DNA of 64,000 nt, taken from positions 1-64,000 of the forward strand of contig CAJXSH010000002.1 in assembly GCA_913061005.1 (NCBI GenBank). The letters are read 5' to 3'. Below are positions 18,024 through 26,864 of the stretch, in pieces. Below the pieces are notes generated by a model. It made no database searches. It saw only the letters and a list, made by a program, of their open reading frames with translations, and had not been told where the DNA came from. Each line of letters starts with the position of its first letter. The first letter of the stretch is position 1. The position numbers were made by a program, and so were the translations under genes. Source of the stretch: an uncultured Ectothiorhodospiraceae bacterium (GTDB lineage Bacteria; Pseudomonadota; Gammaproteobacteria; Nitrococcales; Nitrococcaceae).

Positions 18024-19073
18024 ATGAATGATGCTTTGCGCGGCTATCGCCTGGGGCTGGGGCTCGCCCTGGTGGTTCTCACCGGATTGCTGGTCTACTG
18101 GCTGCAACCCATCCTGACACCGTTTCTGGCCGGTGCACTGCTGGCGTATCTGGGCGACCCCCTGGCCCGCCGGCTCGAGCGCCTGGGCTTGAACCGGACG
18201 CTTTCAACCAGCGTTGTCTTTGTGGCGCTCACCCTCATCCTGCTGCTGGCCATGCTGATGCTCGTGCCCCTGATCGGCCGCCAGGTCGAGACGCTGCGCG
18301 GCCAACTGCCCGCCATGCTCGGCTGGCTGCAGGGCAGCGTTTTGCCATGGCTGGAGCAGACCATGGGCATCGATGCCGGGGCCATCGAGCTGGGGGCGCT
18401 GCGCGAGGCGGTGACCGCCAACTGGCAATCCACCGGCAACGTGGCCGCGATTGTCCTCGAGCGCGTCACCCGATCGGGTCTGGCACTGGCCGGCGCCATC
18501 GCCACCCTCGCGCTGATCCCGGTGGTCGCCTTCTATCTGCTGCGGGACTGGGAGCGCGTCCTCGCCGGCATGCTCAACCTCGTCCCGACGGGCTGGCAGC
18601 CCACGCTGCGGCGTCTGGCGGTGGAATGCGACGAGGTCGTTGGCGCTTTTTTGCGCGGTCAGCTTTTGGTGATGATCGCCCTGGGGCTTTTCTACGCCCT
18701 GGGGCTGTGGCTGATCGGCCTGGACCTGGGGGTGTTGATCGGCCTGCTCTCGGGGCTGGCCGCGGTGGTGCCCTATTTGGGGTTTATTGTCGGGATCATT
18801 GCCGCGAGCGCTGCGGCCATATTCCAGCACCCCGAGTGGTTGATCCCGGTGCTTTTGGTCTGGGTTGTCTATGGCGCCGGCCAGGTGCTGGAATCGGTGG
18901 TGTTCACGCCATTGTTCGTGGGGGACCGCATCGGCCTGCACCCGGTGGCGGTGATATTTGCCGTGCTCGCCGGCGGGCAGCTCTTTGGCTTTGCCGGCGT
19001 GCTGCTGGCATTGCCCGTCGCCGCGGTGGTCGTGGTCCTGCTACGTCACGCCCATGCCTTTGTGACCGGTTGA
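18024..19073 (+). CDS. AI-2E family transporter (PerM/TqsA-like)
   Basis: 349 residues with about eight hydrophobic segments. Landmarks of the AI-2E exporter family are an N-terminal FLAGALLAYLGDPLARRLE segment, a middle NLVPTGWQ region, and a C-terminal GLLSGLAAVVPYLGFIVG helix followed by ESVVFTPLFVGDRIGLHPVAVIFAVLAGG. Members export quorum signals or small ions; the substrate is not predictable. The start at 18024 aligns with the family. A TATCCT box only 7 bases upstream suggests a leaderless or very short-leader transcript. It heads an operon with four small genes. Confidence 0.85.
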   Translation: MNDALRGYRLGLGLALVVLTGLLVYWLQPILTPFLAGALLAYLGDPLARRLERLGLNRTLSTSVVFVALTLILLLAMLMLVPLIGRQVETLRGQLPAMLGWLQGSVLPWLEQTMGIDAGAIELGALREAVTANWQSTGNVAAIVLERVTRSGLALAGAIATLALIPVVAFYLLRDWERVLAGMLNLVPTGWQPTLRRLAVECDEVVGAFLRGQLLVMIALGLFYALGLWLIGLDLGVLIGLLSGLAAVVPYLGFIVGIIAASAAAIFQHPEWLIPVLLVWVVYGAGQVLESVVFTPLFVGDRIGLHPVAVIFAVLAGGQLFGFAGVLLALPVAAVVVVLLRHAHAFVTG

Positions 19074-19077
19074 TGCC

Positions 19078-19254
19078 ATGAGCCGAGCCCCCCGCCAACC
19101 CGCCAAGCTGCCACCGCCGCCCCGCGAGCCGGATCTGGACGAGTGCTGCGGCAGTGGCTGCGACCCCTGCGTGTTCGATCTCTACGAACAGCGCCTGGAG
19201 CGGTGGCGCGAGCGTTGCAAGGCGTTGCAGTCATCACAGGACCAGCGCTCATGA
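19078..19254 (+). CDS. Oxidoreductase-like (PF09791-type) cysteine-rich small protein
   Basis: 58 residues. A proline-rich start is followed by CCGSGCDPCVFDLYEQRLERW, the hallmark of the oxidoreductase-like N-terminal domain family (four closely spaced Cys, then an aromatic helix). The cysteines at about 23, 24, 28 and 31 could bind a metal or cycle redox; the activity is not known. It starts 4 bases after the AI-2E stop and overlaps the next gene by ATGA, so it is a coupled operon gene although very short. Confidence 0.75.
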   Translation: MSRAPRQPAKLPPPPREPDLDECCGSGCDPCVFDLYEQRLERWRERCKALQSSQDQRS

Positions 19255-19739
19255 TCCGGTTATTCAGCGCCGCACTGCTTATCTTTTTTCTCGCCTTTAT
19301 GCTCTCCGGGCGCTTCCGGGCCTGGCTGCGGGCACGCGCGCCGATGTTGCTGCTCGGCGGGATCGGCGCGCTGGCGGTGATCCTGGCGGCGACCGGCCGG
19401 CTGAACTGGATCTTTGCCGCCGTGGGGGCGGCTTTGCCTTTTATCTGGCGCCTGGCCTCGCTGTTACGCTTTCTACCCTGGATCACCCGGCTTTTGGGCG
19501 GATCGGCAGCGGCGCGGGGCCAGAATGGCAACGCGGCCGAGGCGCCGCGGCCGACGGATGGCCCCATGACCCGCGACGAAGCGGCCGAGATGCTGGGGGT
19601 GGCGATTGACGCCGACCGCGAGACCATCCTTGCCGCCCACCGACGATTGATGCAAAAGCTCCACCCCGACCGGGGGGGCACCGATTATCTTGCCGCGCGC
19701 CTCAATGAGGCCCGCGACCGTCTGCTTGAAGGGGACTGA
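19251..19739 (+). CDS. Membrane-anchored J-domain protein
   Basis: 162 residues. Two N-terminal hydrophobic segments cover about 3-65. A C-terminal J-like domain holds the diagnostic HPD tripeptide in MQKLHPDRGGTDYLAARLNEAR. Its shape (short membrane part, end-located J domain) resembles mitochondrial Tim14/Pam18-type co-chaperones rather than DnaJ. It probably recruits DnaK to the membrane. The start is fixed by the ATGA overlap with the small cysteine-rich gene. Confidence 0.8.
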   Translation: MIRLFSAALLIFFLAFMLSGRFRAWLRARAPMLLLGGIGALAVILAATGRLNWIFAAVGAALPFIWRLASLLRFLPWITRLLGGSAAARGQNGNAAEAPRPTDGPMTRDEAAEMLGVAIDADRETILAAHRRLMQKLHPDRGGTDYLAARLNEARDRLLEGD

Positions 19740-19745
19740 CGTCCA

Positions 19746-20096
19746 ATGGCCGGACTCATTGCCATCGTGCTTGCCCTGCAGCTCGCCGGTGAAGTGGTGG
19801 TGCGCCTGACCGGGCTGCCGGTCCCGGGGCCGGTCCTGGGCATGTTGACGCTTTTTATCGTGCTGGTGATCCGTGGCCGGGCGCCGGCCGGCCTCGAGGG
19901 GCTTGCCAACGCCCTGCTGGGCCACCTGGGGCTGCTCTTTGTCCCCGCCGGGGTGGGAGTGGTCGCCTACCTCGGGCTGATCGCCGATCGCTGGCTGGCG
20001 TTGATCACCACACTGATCGCCAGCACCCTGGTGGCCATCCTGGTCACCGCCCTGACCCTGCGGTTGCTGCTCAAACGCCGGGGTGAACACGGATGA
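19746..20096 (+). CDS. lrgA: CidA/LrgA family protein
   Basis: 116 residues, almost entirely hydrophobic with four predicted helices. The typical VPGPVLGMLTLFIVLV turn near residues 25-40 and LLFVPAGVGVV near 65 identify the CidA/LrgA family, holin-like membrane proteins linked to murein hydrolase control and export of small organic acids. It is paired with lrgB, overlapping by 4 bases. Confidence 0.88.
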   Translation: MAGLIAIVLALQLAGEVVVRLTGLPVPGPVLGMLTLFIVLVIRGRAPAGLEGLANALLGHLGLLFVPAGVGVVAYLGLIADRWLALITTLIASTLVAILVTALTLRLLLKRRGEHG

Positions 20097-20815
20097 GCGA
20101 GCTCGTCGGCATCTGGGTGTATCTGGCCGAACAGCCCCTGCTGTGGCTGACCGTCACCGTTGGCATCTATGCCATCGCCCACCGGCTTTTTCTGGCCAGT
20201 CACGAATTCCCCCTGCTCAATCCGGTACTGATCTCGGTCGCCAGTATCGTTGGGCTTTTGCTGCTCACCGACACCCCGTACACCGCCTATTTCGACGGCG
20301 CTCAGTTCATCCATTTCATGCTCGGCCCGGCCACGGTGTTGCTGGCCATACCGCTCTACGCCCAGGCCCGGCAACTGCAGAAACAGTGGTTGCCGCTGGT
20401 CCTCGCCCTGGTGGTTGGCTCGGTCAGCGCCATCCTCGCCGCGGTGGCGATCGGCTGGATGCTGGGGCTCGAACCGGCGTTATTGATCTCGCTGATGCCC
20501 AAATCGGCGACCACCCCCATTGCCATGGCCACCTCGGAACAGCTCGGCGGCAAGGCATCGTTGACGGCCGTATTCGTGATCTTTACCGGCATCACCGGCG
20601 CGGTGGCGGGGGTGCCATTGATGCGACTGTTCGGCGAGCGCAATGCCGATGTCAAAGGCTTTGCCCTGGGGGTCGTCGCCCATGGCATCGCCACCGCCCG
20701 GGCGTTTCAGCACAGCGACAAGGCCGGCGCCTATGCCGGTCTGGGGATGGGGCTCAACGCGGCGCTGACCGCGCTGCTGGTGCCGCTTCTGGCCTGGCTT
20801 CTGGGGCTTTATTAG
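20093..20815 (+). CDS. lrgB: LrgB/CidB family membrane protein
   Basis: 240 residues with about seven hydrophobic helices. Family segments include HEFPLLNPVLIS, MLGPATVLLAIPLYAQ, LMPKSATTPIAMA and FALGVVAHGIATARAFQ. It acts with LrgA at the inner membrane, possibly in pyruvate/organic-acid transport or autolysis control. It is the last gene of the AI-2E operon and is convergent with yceI. Confidence 0.9.
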   Translation: MSELVGIWVYLAEQPLLWLTVTVGIYAIAHRLFLASHEFPLLNPVLISVASIVGLLLLTDTPYTAYFDGAQFIHFMLGPATVLLAIPLYAQARQLQKQWLPLVLALVVGSVSAILAAVAIGWMLGLEPALLISLMPKSATTPIAMATSEQLGGKASLTAVFVIFTGITGAVAGVPLMRLFGERNADVKGFALGVVAHGIATARAFQHSDKAGAYAGLGMGLNAALTALLVPLLAWLLGLY

Positions 20816-20828
20816 GCCCGCCCGGCGA

Positions 20829-20845
20829 CCGGCGGTCACCGCCGG
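20829..20845. terminator. Hairpin between convergent lrgB and yceI
   Basis: Perfect 7-bp GC stem (CCGGCGG / CCGCCGG) with a 3-base loop in the 35-base gap between converging genes. It lacks a T-run on either side, so intrinsic termination is possible but uncertain. Confidence 0.4.
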
Positions 20846-20850
20846 GGTAA

Positions 20851-21411
20851 TCAATCCGCGACGCGATCCAGGGTCAGATCGACGATCACCTCGACGTCGT
20901 GGCCAGCCACCTGCGGATCCTGCCACTCGCCCTGGCCCACCCCGAACCGGGTCCGGTCGATGACCACCGAGCCATCCATCATCGCCGTGTCGCCATCCAC
21001 CTGCCAGGTAAACGGCAGGATCACCTCGTGGGTGTTGTCACGGATGGTCAGATCGCCCACTGCCTCGTAGCCGTCATCCGTGCGGCGGATCTCGCGCGTG
21101 ACATAGCGGGCCTCAGGAAAGACCTCGGTATGAAACCAGGGCTTGTCCGGCAGGGCATTGTCCCGCTGTCCACTGCCGGTATCCACGCTGGTCATGTCGA
21201 TGCGCACATCAAACCCGCTATTGGCCAGGTCATCCGCCGAGAAGCGCATCTGCGCGCTGTAGTCGGCGAAGTGGCCCTCGAACTGACCGCCCTGCTGGGT
21301 GGCCTCGAAGCCGAGCCGGCTGTCCGGATGCTGGATCTGCCAGCGATCCGCCGCGAGCGCCGGCATGGCGGCAAGACCAAGGGCGAGGGCAAGGACAGGA
21401 TACGAACGCAT
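20851..21411 (-). CDS. YceI family periplasmic protein
   Basis: 186 residues. A signal peptide is cleaved after AMPALA (about residue 20). The mature part is a YceI lipocalin-like barrel: DSRLGFEATQQGGQFEGHF, then DMTSVDTGSGQRDNAL and KPWFHTEVFPEARY. The family binds isoprenoid-type amphiphiles in the periplasm. It follows a cytochrome b561 gene by 15 bases; yceI-cybB pairing is common and suggests a joint role in quinone/electron handling or stress. Confidence 0.9.
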   Translation of the reverse strand: MRSYPVLALALGLAAMPALAADRWQIQHPDSRLGFEATQQGGQFEGHFADYSAQMRFSADDLANSGFDVRIDMTSVDTGSGQRDNALPDKPWFHTEVFPEARYVTREIRRTDDGYEAVGDLTIRDNTHEVILPFTWQVDGDTAMMDGSVVIDRTRFGVGQGEWQDPQVAGHDVEVIVDLTLDRVAD

Positions 21412-21426
21412 GGCGATGCTCCAGGG

Positions 21427-21984
21427 TTAGCGCGGTGAGCGACCGGGCAACATCCGCCGCAGGATGTCATCCCGAAGAATAAAGTGATGCCGAAGCGCGC
21501 CGCCGATATGCCCGGCCAGCACCAGGACAAACCCCCAGAAAAGGGCAAGGTGGATGCGACTGGCCCATTCACCCAGCGCCTCGCTCTCCGGGGTCAGGTT
21601 GGGGATCTGGACGAGGCCAAACACATTGAGCGGAAAATTGGCGGCGGAGTTGATGACATACCCCGACAGCGGCATCAGCAGCATCAGTGCATAGAGCGCG
21701 CGATGGGCGCCATGGGCCAGCCAGCGCTCGTGGCGGGGCAGCTGGCCCGGAAGCGGCGGCGTGGTGTTCAGCCACCGCCACACAAGCCGCAGCATCACCA
21801 GGGCAAGCAGGGTGATGCCAAGGCTCTTGTGCACGGCATAGAGCTGGAATTTAAGGGCTCCCATCGGCAGGTTGACCATCACCCAGCCCAGCCCCATGGC
21901 GGTGGCGATGCCCAGCGCCATGAGCCAGTGCAGCAGCTGCGCCCCGGCCCCCCAGCGCGATGAGGAGTTGCGAATCTGCATCAT
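21427..21984 (-). CDS. cybB: Cytochrome b561
   Basis: 185 residues, four transmembrane helices. Heme-ligating histidines lie in QLLHWLMALG (about residue 19), YAVHKSLG (about 52) and near the end HLALFWGFVLVLAGHIGG. It should carry electrons across or at the inner membrane, perhaps oxidising ubiquinol for superoxide removal as CybO-type proteins do. It is upstream of and co-transcribed with yceI. Confidence 0.88.
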   Translation of the reverse strand: MMQIRNSSSRWGAGAQLLHWLMALGIATAMGLGWVMVNLPMGALKFQLYAVHKSLGITLLALVMLRLVWRWLNTTPPLPGQLPRHERWLAHGAHRALYALMLLMPLSGYVINSAANFPLNVFGLVQIPNLTPESEALGEWASRIHLALFWGFVLVLAGHIGGALRHHFILRDDILRRMLPGRSPR

Positions 21985-22016
21985 GACTTGTTCCGACAGA
22001 CGAGCGGGTTGAGGGT

Positions 22017-22805
22017 TCAGCGCAGGCCCCGGGCCTGCTTGATGGTGTCGTAGGCGGACTGGATTTCCTGGGCCCGCTCCTTGGCGATGCGCATCATCTC
22101 CTCGGGCAGCCCCTTGGCGACAAGCTTGTCCGGGTGATGTTCGCTCATGAGCTTGCGCCAGGCCCGCTTGACCTCGGCGTCGCTGGCGTCCGCACCCACT
22201 CCCAGGGTGTCGTAGGCTGCCGAGAGCTGGGATTCCCCACCGGTCTGGCCGGCCGCATGACCGCCCATCATGGTCTCGAGGCGGGCGTAATCGGCCTCGG
22301 AAAGCCCTAGCGCCAGCGCAATCCGCCGCAACACCCCGCGTTCGGCGTCATCAAAGGCACCATCCGCCAGCGCCGCCTGGATCTGGATTTCCAGAAAAAG
22401 CCGGACAAGCTGCACATGCCCGCGGCAATAGCGCCGGAATTCTTCCAGGGTCTGGTCCAGATCGGCTTCGCCATCCCGGCCGGCCCGAAAGTAGCTGATG
22501 GCCTCCTGGCGCTGGGTGGCGTTGAGATCCATCCGATCCATGACCTGCTCGGCCACGCGGATTTCCGCCTCGGTGACCCGGCCGTCGGCCTTGCAGACAT
22601 GGCCCATGACCACGAAGGCGCTGCGAAAGAACGCCGCATGCACCATCTGCCGGTGGCCACCGCCACCGGCAAACCCCCGCATACCGCCCCTTGCCAGGGC
22701 GCGATCAAACCAATTGCCGACAATCAGCCCGATCAGGGCGCCGACCCAGCCGCCAGCCAGTCCGCCGAAGACCGCGCCCAGGAGTTTACCGATCCACATC
22801 CTCAT
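22017..22805 (-). CDS. djlA: DjlA-type membrane J-domain co-chaperone
   Basis: 262 residues. An N-terminal glycine-rich membrane segment (GKLLGAVFGGLAGGWVGALIGLIVG) is followed by a TerB-like domain (FRSAFVVMGHVCKADGRVTEAEI, about 57-180). A C-terminal J domain (about 200-262) carries HPD in MSEHHPDKLVAKG. This is the full DjlA architecture, E. coli DjlA being 271 residues. It stimulates DnaK at the inner membrane. The ATG at 22805 lies 16 bases past the prpD stop, so it probably ends the sucA operon. The frame is open upstream within prpD but without homology. Confidence 0.9.
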   Translation of the reverse strand: MRMWIGKLLGAVFGGLAGGWVGALIGLIVGNWFDRALARGGMRGFAGGGGHRQMVHAAFFRSAFVVMGHVCKADGRVTEAEIRVAEQVMDRMDLNATQRQEAISYFRAGRDGEADLDQTLEEFRRYCRGHVQLVRLFLEIQIQAALADGAFDDAERGVLRRIALALGLSEADYARLETMMGGHAAGQTGGESQLSAAYDTLGVGADASDAEVKRAWRKLMSEHHPDKLVAKGLPEEMMRIAKERAQEIQSAYDTIKQARGLR

Positions 22806-22821
22806 GACGGCAAGGATGCCG

Positions 22822-24270
22822 TCACTGCGCCCACAGATCCATGAATTCGTTGACCGGCATGGCCTCGAGTCGGTTCTGATCTCCACAGGCCGCCTCGATC
22901 CGCTGTGCCTGCCGCGGGGCAAAGCGGGTCGCCAGGGCCCGTTCGAACTTGCCCACCAGCTCGGGGATGCCCTCGTCGCGACGGCGGCGATGGCCGATGG
23001 GGTAGTCCACCGCCACCCGATCGGTCTGCGAGCCGTCCTTGAAAAAGACCTGCACCGCGTTGCCGATCGCCCGTTTGTCCGGATCCATGTAATCCCGTGA
23101 GAACTGCTCGTTCTCGCGGACTTCCATGCAGTCGCGAAGCCGGTCGATCCGTGGGTCGGCGGCCACGTCATCCTCGTAATCGGCGGCGGTCAGCCGGCCG
23201 AAGATCAGCGGGATGGCCGTCATGTACTGGATGCAGTGGTCCCGGTCCGCCGGATTGCCCAGCGCCCCGGTCTTGTCGATGATCCGCACGCCGGCTTCCT
23301 GGGTCTCGATGACAATGCGATCGATTTCATCCAGGCGATGGGCGACCTGGGGGTGCAGCGTCATCGCCGCCTCCGCGGCGGTCTGGGCATGGAACTCGGC
23401 GGGGAAGCTGATCTTGAAAAGGACGTTTTCCATGACATAGCTGCCCAGCGGCTGCGCCAGGTTGACCGTCTCGCCATTGAAAAGCACATCCTCAAAGCCC
23501 CAGGTCGGCGCCGAAAGCGCCGCCGGGTAGCCGATCTCGCCGGTCTGCGTGATCAAAGCCAGCCGCAGGCCGCGGGATGAGGCATCCCCCGCCGCCCAGC
23601 TCTTGCGCGGTCCGGCCTGCGGGGCATGCCGGTAGGCCCGCAGCGCCCCCCCATCCAGAAGGGCGTGGCTGGCAACGGTCATCACATCCTCGTGATCGCC
23701 ACCCAGCAGACCACTGCTCACGCAGGCCGAGGCCAGGCGGACCAGCAGCACATGGTCCAGGCCAACGCGGTTGAAGCTGTTCTCGAGCGCGATGACGCCC
23801 TGGATTTCGTGGGCGCGGATCATGGCGGTGAGCACATCGCGCATCACCGGCGGTTCGCGGCCTTCCGCCACCGCCCGGCGGGCCTGCCAATCGGCAAGCG
23901 CCAGGATGGCGCCGAGGTTATCCGAGGGGTGACCCCATTCGGCCGCCAGCCAGGTGTCGTTGAAATCCAGCCAGCGGACCATGGCCCCGATGTTAAAGGC
24001 CGCCTGAATCGGGTCGAGCTGCCAGGGCGTCCCCGGCACCCGGGCACCGCCGGTCATGTCGGCACCGGGCACCACCGGCCCCAGCAGCTTGGTGCAGGCC
24101 GGGTACTCGAGCGCCAGCATGCCGCAGGCCAGCGTATCCATCAGACAGTAGCGCGCGGTGCTGTACGCCTCATCCGATTGAATCGGTGTGCTGGTGACAT
24201 AGTCCGCCAGTTGCCGGAGCAGGGCGTCCGGTTCGGGCCGTTCGGCACTTCTTACTTTGACTTCGGTCAT
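22822..24270 (-). CDS. prpD: 2-methylcitrate dehydratase
   Basis: 482 residues of the MmgE/PrpD family, E. coli PrpD being 483. Visible landmarks are [15 protein letters not shown], the substrate region [38 protein letters not shown] and an ending [10 protein letters not shown]. It dehydrates 2-methylcitrate to 2-methyl-cis-aconitate in propionate breakdown. The start ATG overlaps the prpC stop (TGATG), showing tight coupling. Neither acnD nor prpF is present, fitting the PrpD-only route. Confidence 0.93.
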   Translation of the reverse strand: MTEVKVRSAERPEPDALLRQLADYVTSTPIQSDEAYSTARYCLMDTLACGMLALEYPACTKLLGPVVPGADMTGGARVPGTPWQLDPIQAAFNIGAMVRWLDFNDTWLAAEWGHPSDNLGAILALADWQARRAVAEGREPPVMRDVLTAMIRAHEIQGVIALENSFNRVGLDHVLLVRLASACVSSGLLGGDHEDVMTVASHALLDGGALRAYRHAPQAGPRKSWAAGDASSRGLRLALITQTGEIGYPAALSAPTWGFEDVLFNGETVNLAQPLGSYVMENVLFKISFPAEFHAQTAAEAAMTLHPQVAHRLDEIDRIVIETQEAGVRIIDKTGALGNPADRDHCIQYMTAIPLIFGRLTAADYEDDVAADPRIDRLRDCMEVRENEQFSRDYMDPDKRAIGNAVQVFFKDGSQTDRVAVDYPIGHRRRRDEGIPELVGKFERALATRFAPRQAQRIEAACGDQNRLEAMPVNEFMDLWAQ

Positions 24271-25391
24271 CACTCGCCTCGCTCCTCGATCGGTACCCAC
24301 GGCTGCAGCTCCGGGCCGGTGTAATCGGCGCTGGGCCGGATAATGCGGTTTTTCGCCCGCTGCTCTTTGACATGCGCGGCCCAGCCGGTCAGCCGCGACA
24401 TCACAAAGATGGGCGTGAAGAGCGGCGTGGGAATCCCCATGAAGTGATAGGCACTGGCGTGGAAGAAATCCGCGTTGGGGAACAGCCCCTTTTCACGGTC
24501 CATGACCGCCTCGACCCGCTCGGAGACGGGGTAGAGATGATCATCGCCCACCTGCTCGGCCAGCTGCCGGGACCACGCCTTGATGATGGCGTTGCGGGGG
24601 TCCTGCTTGCGGTAGATGGCATGGCCAAAGCCCATGATCTTTTCTTTGCGCTCGAACATGCCCATGAGCTCGCGCTCGGCCTCATCCGGGGTCCGCCACT
24701 GCTCGATCATGGCCATCGCCGCTTCGTTGGCCCCGCCGTGCAGCGGCCCGCGCAGTGTCCCGATGGCCCCGGTGATGCAGGAATGAATATCCGACAGGGT
24801 CGAGGCACAGGTCCGCGCGGCAAACGTCGAGGCGTTGAACTCGTGCTCGGCGTAGAGAATGAGCGAGGCATGCATGACTTTGACATGCAGCGGATCGGCG
24901 GGCTTGCCATGCAAAAGCGAGAGGAAATGCCCACCAATGCTTGGCTCGCTGCTGCGGGTATCGATGCGCTCGCCATCCCGGGCATAGCGATACCAGTAGG
25001 TGATCATGGCCGGAAAGGTGGCGAGCATGCGGTCGATGTGCCAGTCCTGCTCGCTGAAATCCGCCTCGGTCTCGAGGTTGCCGAGCACCGAGCAGCCGGT
25101 GCGCATGACATCCATGGGGTGGGCATCGGCCGGCAGCCGCTCCAGCACCTCACGCAGCGCCTGGGGCAGTTCGCGCATCCCCTGGAGCCGCTCGCGGTAG
25201 GCCTCGAGCTGGGTGCGGGTGGGAAGCCGGCCGTACAGCAGCAGGTAGGCGACCTCTTCGAACTCGGCATGCTCGGCGAGATCGTGGATGTCGTAGCCGC
25301 GGTAGGTGAGTCCGGTACCGGACTGCCCGACCGTGCACAATGCGGTCTCGCCGGCCGTAATCCCCCGCAGTCCTGCGGTATTCTCAGCCAT
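24270..25391 (-). CDS. prpC: 2-methylcitrate synthase
   Basis: 373 residues of the short citrate synthase type. Catalytic-site segments are [25 protein letters not shown] and a late [22 protein letters not shown]. Condensation of propionyl-CoA with oxaloacetate is the assigned reaction; such enzymes often accept acetyl-CoA too. It sits directly after sucA-sucB-lpd and before prpD. No hexameric-type citrate synthase gene is seen in the window. The start has a GGAGGAG ribosome-binding site. Confidence 0.9.
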   Translation of the reverse strand: MAENTAGLRGITAGETALCTVGQSGTGLTYRGYDIHDLAEHAEFEEVAYLLLYGRLPTRTQLEAYRERLQGMRELPQALREVLERLPADAHPMDVMRTGCSVLGNLETEADFSEQDWHIDRMLATFPAMITYWYRYARDGERIDTRSSEPSIGGHFLSLLHGKPADPLHVKVMHASLILYAEHEFNASTFAARTCASTLSDIHSCITGAIGTLRGPLHGGANEAAMAMIEQWRTPDEAERELMGMFERKEKIMGFGHAIYRKQDPRNAIIKAWSRQLAEQVGDDHLYPVSERVEAVMDREKGLFPNADFFHASAYHFMGIPTPLFTPIFVMSRLTGWAAHVKEQRAKNRIIRPSADYTGPELQPWVPIEERGE

Positions 25392-25419
25392 CTCTCCTCC
25401 TCCTGGCTGTCTGCGGCCG

Positions 25420-26841
25420 TTAGTTGGCCTTGTGAATCGCCCGTTTGTGCACCGACAACGCTGCCTCGTGCACCGCCTCGGACAGCGTCGGGTGGGCGTG
25501 GATCGTTCGTGCCAGATCCTCGGCGCTGGCCTCGTATTCCATCGCCAGGGTGGCCTCGGCGATCAGCTCGCTGACCTGGGGCCCGACCATGTGCACGCCC
25601 AGGATCCGGTCGGTTTCGGCATGGGCGATGATCTTGACCATCCCGTCGGCCCGATCCATGGCCCGGGCCCGGCCGGTGGCCGCAAAGCCAAAGCTGCCGC
25701 TGCGATAGGGCGTGCCGGCGGCCTTGAGCTGGGCCTCGGTATGCCCCACCCAGGCGATCTCGGGGTCGGTGTAGATCACCCAGGGGATGGTCTCGTAGTT
25801 GACATGCCCGGCGTGGCCGGCGATGCGCTCGGCGACCATCACCCCCTCTTCCGAGCCCTTGTGGGCGAGCATGGGCCCGCGCACCACATCACCGACGGCA
25901 TAGACACCGGGGATGTTGGTCTCGCAGTGGTCGTTGACGTGGACAAAGCCGCGTTCATCGGTCAGCAGGTCCGCATCCTCCGAGGCCAGGCCATCGGTGT
26001 TGGGGCGACGGCCAACCGAGACGATGAGCTTGTCCACCTGCAGCGACTGCTTACCGTCGCTGTCTTCATAGTGGACACTGACGGTCTTGCCCTTGCGGGT
26101 CTCGGTCACCCGGCATCCGAGTTTGATGTCGAGGCCCTGCTTTTCGAAAAGCTTGCGCGCTTCCCGCGCCACCTGCTGATCCACCGGCGAGAGGAAGCTG
26201 TCCTGGGCCTCGAGCAGCACCACCTTGGCGCCCAGTCGGTTCCAGACACTGCCCATTTCCAGCCCGATCACCCCGGCACCAATGACGCCCAGCCGCTTGG
26301 GCACCTCCTGGAATTCCTGGGCGCCGGCGGAATCGACGATGCGCTCGCCATCCAGGGGCGCGGCACCGATCTCGATGGGCCGCGAGCCGGTGGCGAGGAT
26401 GATGTGCTCGGCGCTGAGCTGACGGGCCTTGCCCTTGTGGGGGCTGAACTCGACCTGCCGCTCGGCCATGAGCTTGCCATGCCCCTGCAGCCACTCGATC
26501 TTGTTGGCCTTGAACAGCTGTTTGATCCCGCCGGTGAGGTCCGAGACCACCTTGTCCTTGCGCTTGATCATCTGCGGCACATCCAGGCTGGCGCCTTCGA
26601 CCTTGATGCCGTGGCCGGCCAGCTCGGACTCGACCCGATGGTAGTGCTCGCTGGAGTCAAGCAGCGCCTTGGAGGGGATACACCCCACGTTCAGGCAGGT
26701 GCCGCCCAGCGACGGCTCACCGTCCTTGCGCTTGTATTCGTCGATCACGGCCACCCCCATGCCCAGCTGGGCGCAGCGAATGGCCGCCACATAGCCGGCA
26801 GGACCGGCGCCGATGACGATAACGTCGTATGAATCCGCCAT
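25420..26841 (-). CDS. lpd: Dihydrolipoyl dehydrogenase (E3)
   Basis: 473 residues. FAD-binding GAGPAGYVAAI is near residue 11, the redox disulfide region GGTCLNVGCIPSK near 45-57, the NAD-binding GAGVIGLEMGS near 183, and the C-terminal dimer motif HAHPTLSEA carries the catalytic His. It reoxidises lipoyl groups of the 2-oxoglutarate dehydrogenase complex, and probably also serves the orphan E1 elsewhere in the window. The ATG at 26841 is chosen because GGGAG lies 5 bases before it; a GTG two codons earlier is possible. Confidence 0.95.
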   Translation of the reverse strand: MADSYDVIVIGAGPAGYVAAIRCAQLGMGVAVIDEYKRKDGEPSLGGTCLNVGCIPSKALLDSSEHYHRVESELAGHGIKVEGASLDVPQMIKRKDKVVSDLTGGIKQLFKANKIEWLQGHGKLMAERQVEFSPHKGKARQLSAEHIILATGSRPIEIGAAPLDGERIVDSAGAQEFQEVPKRLGVIGAGVIGLEMGSVWNRLGAKVVLLEAQDSFLSPVDQQVAREARKLFEKQGLDIKLGCRVTETRKGKTVSVHYEDSDGKQSLQVDKLIVSVGRRPNTDGLASEDADLLTDERGFVHVNDHCETNIPGVYAVGDVVRGPMLAHKGSEEGVMVAERIAGHAGHVNYETIPWVIYTDPEIAWVGHTEAQLKAAGTPYRSGSFGFAATGRARAMDRADGMVKIIAHAETDRILGVHMVGPQVSELIAEATLAMEYEASAEDLARTIHAHPTLSEAVHEAALSVHKRAIHKAN

Positions 26842-26864
26842 GATCACTCCCGAATTCGGTTGGG

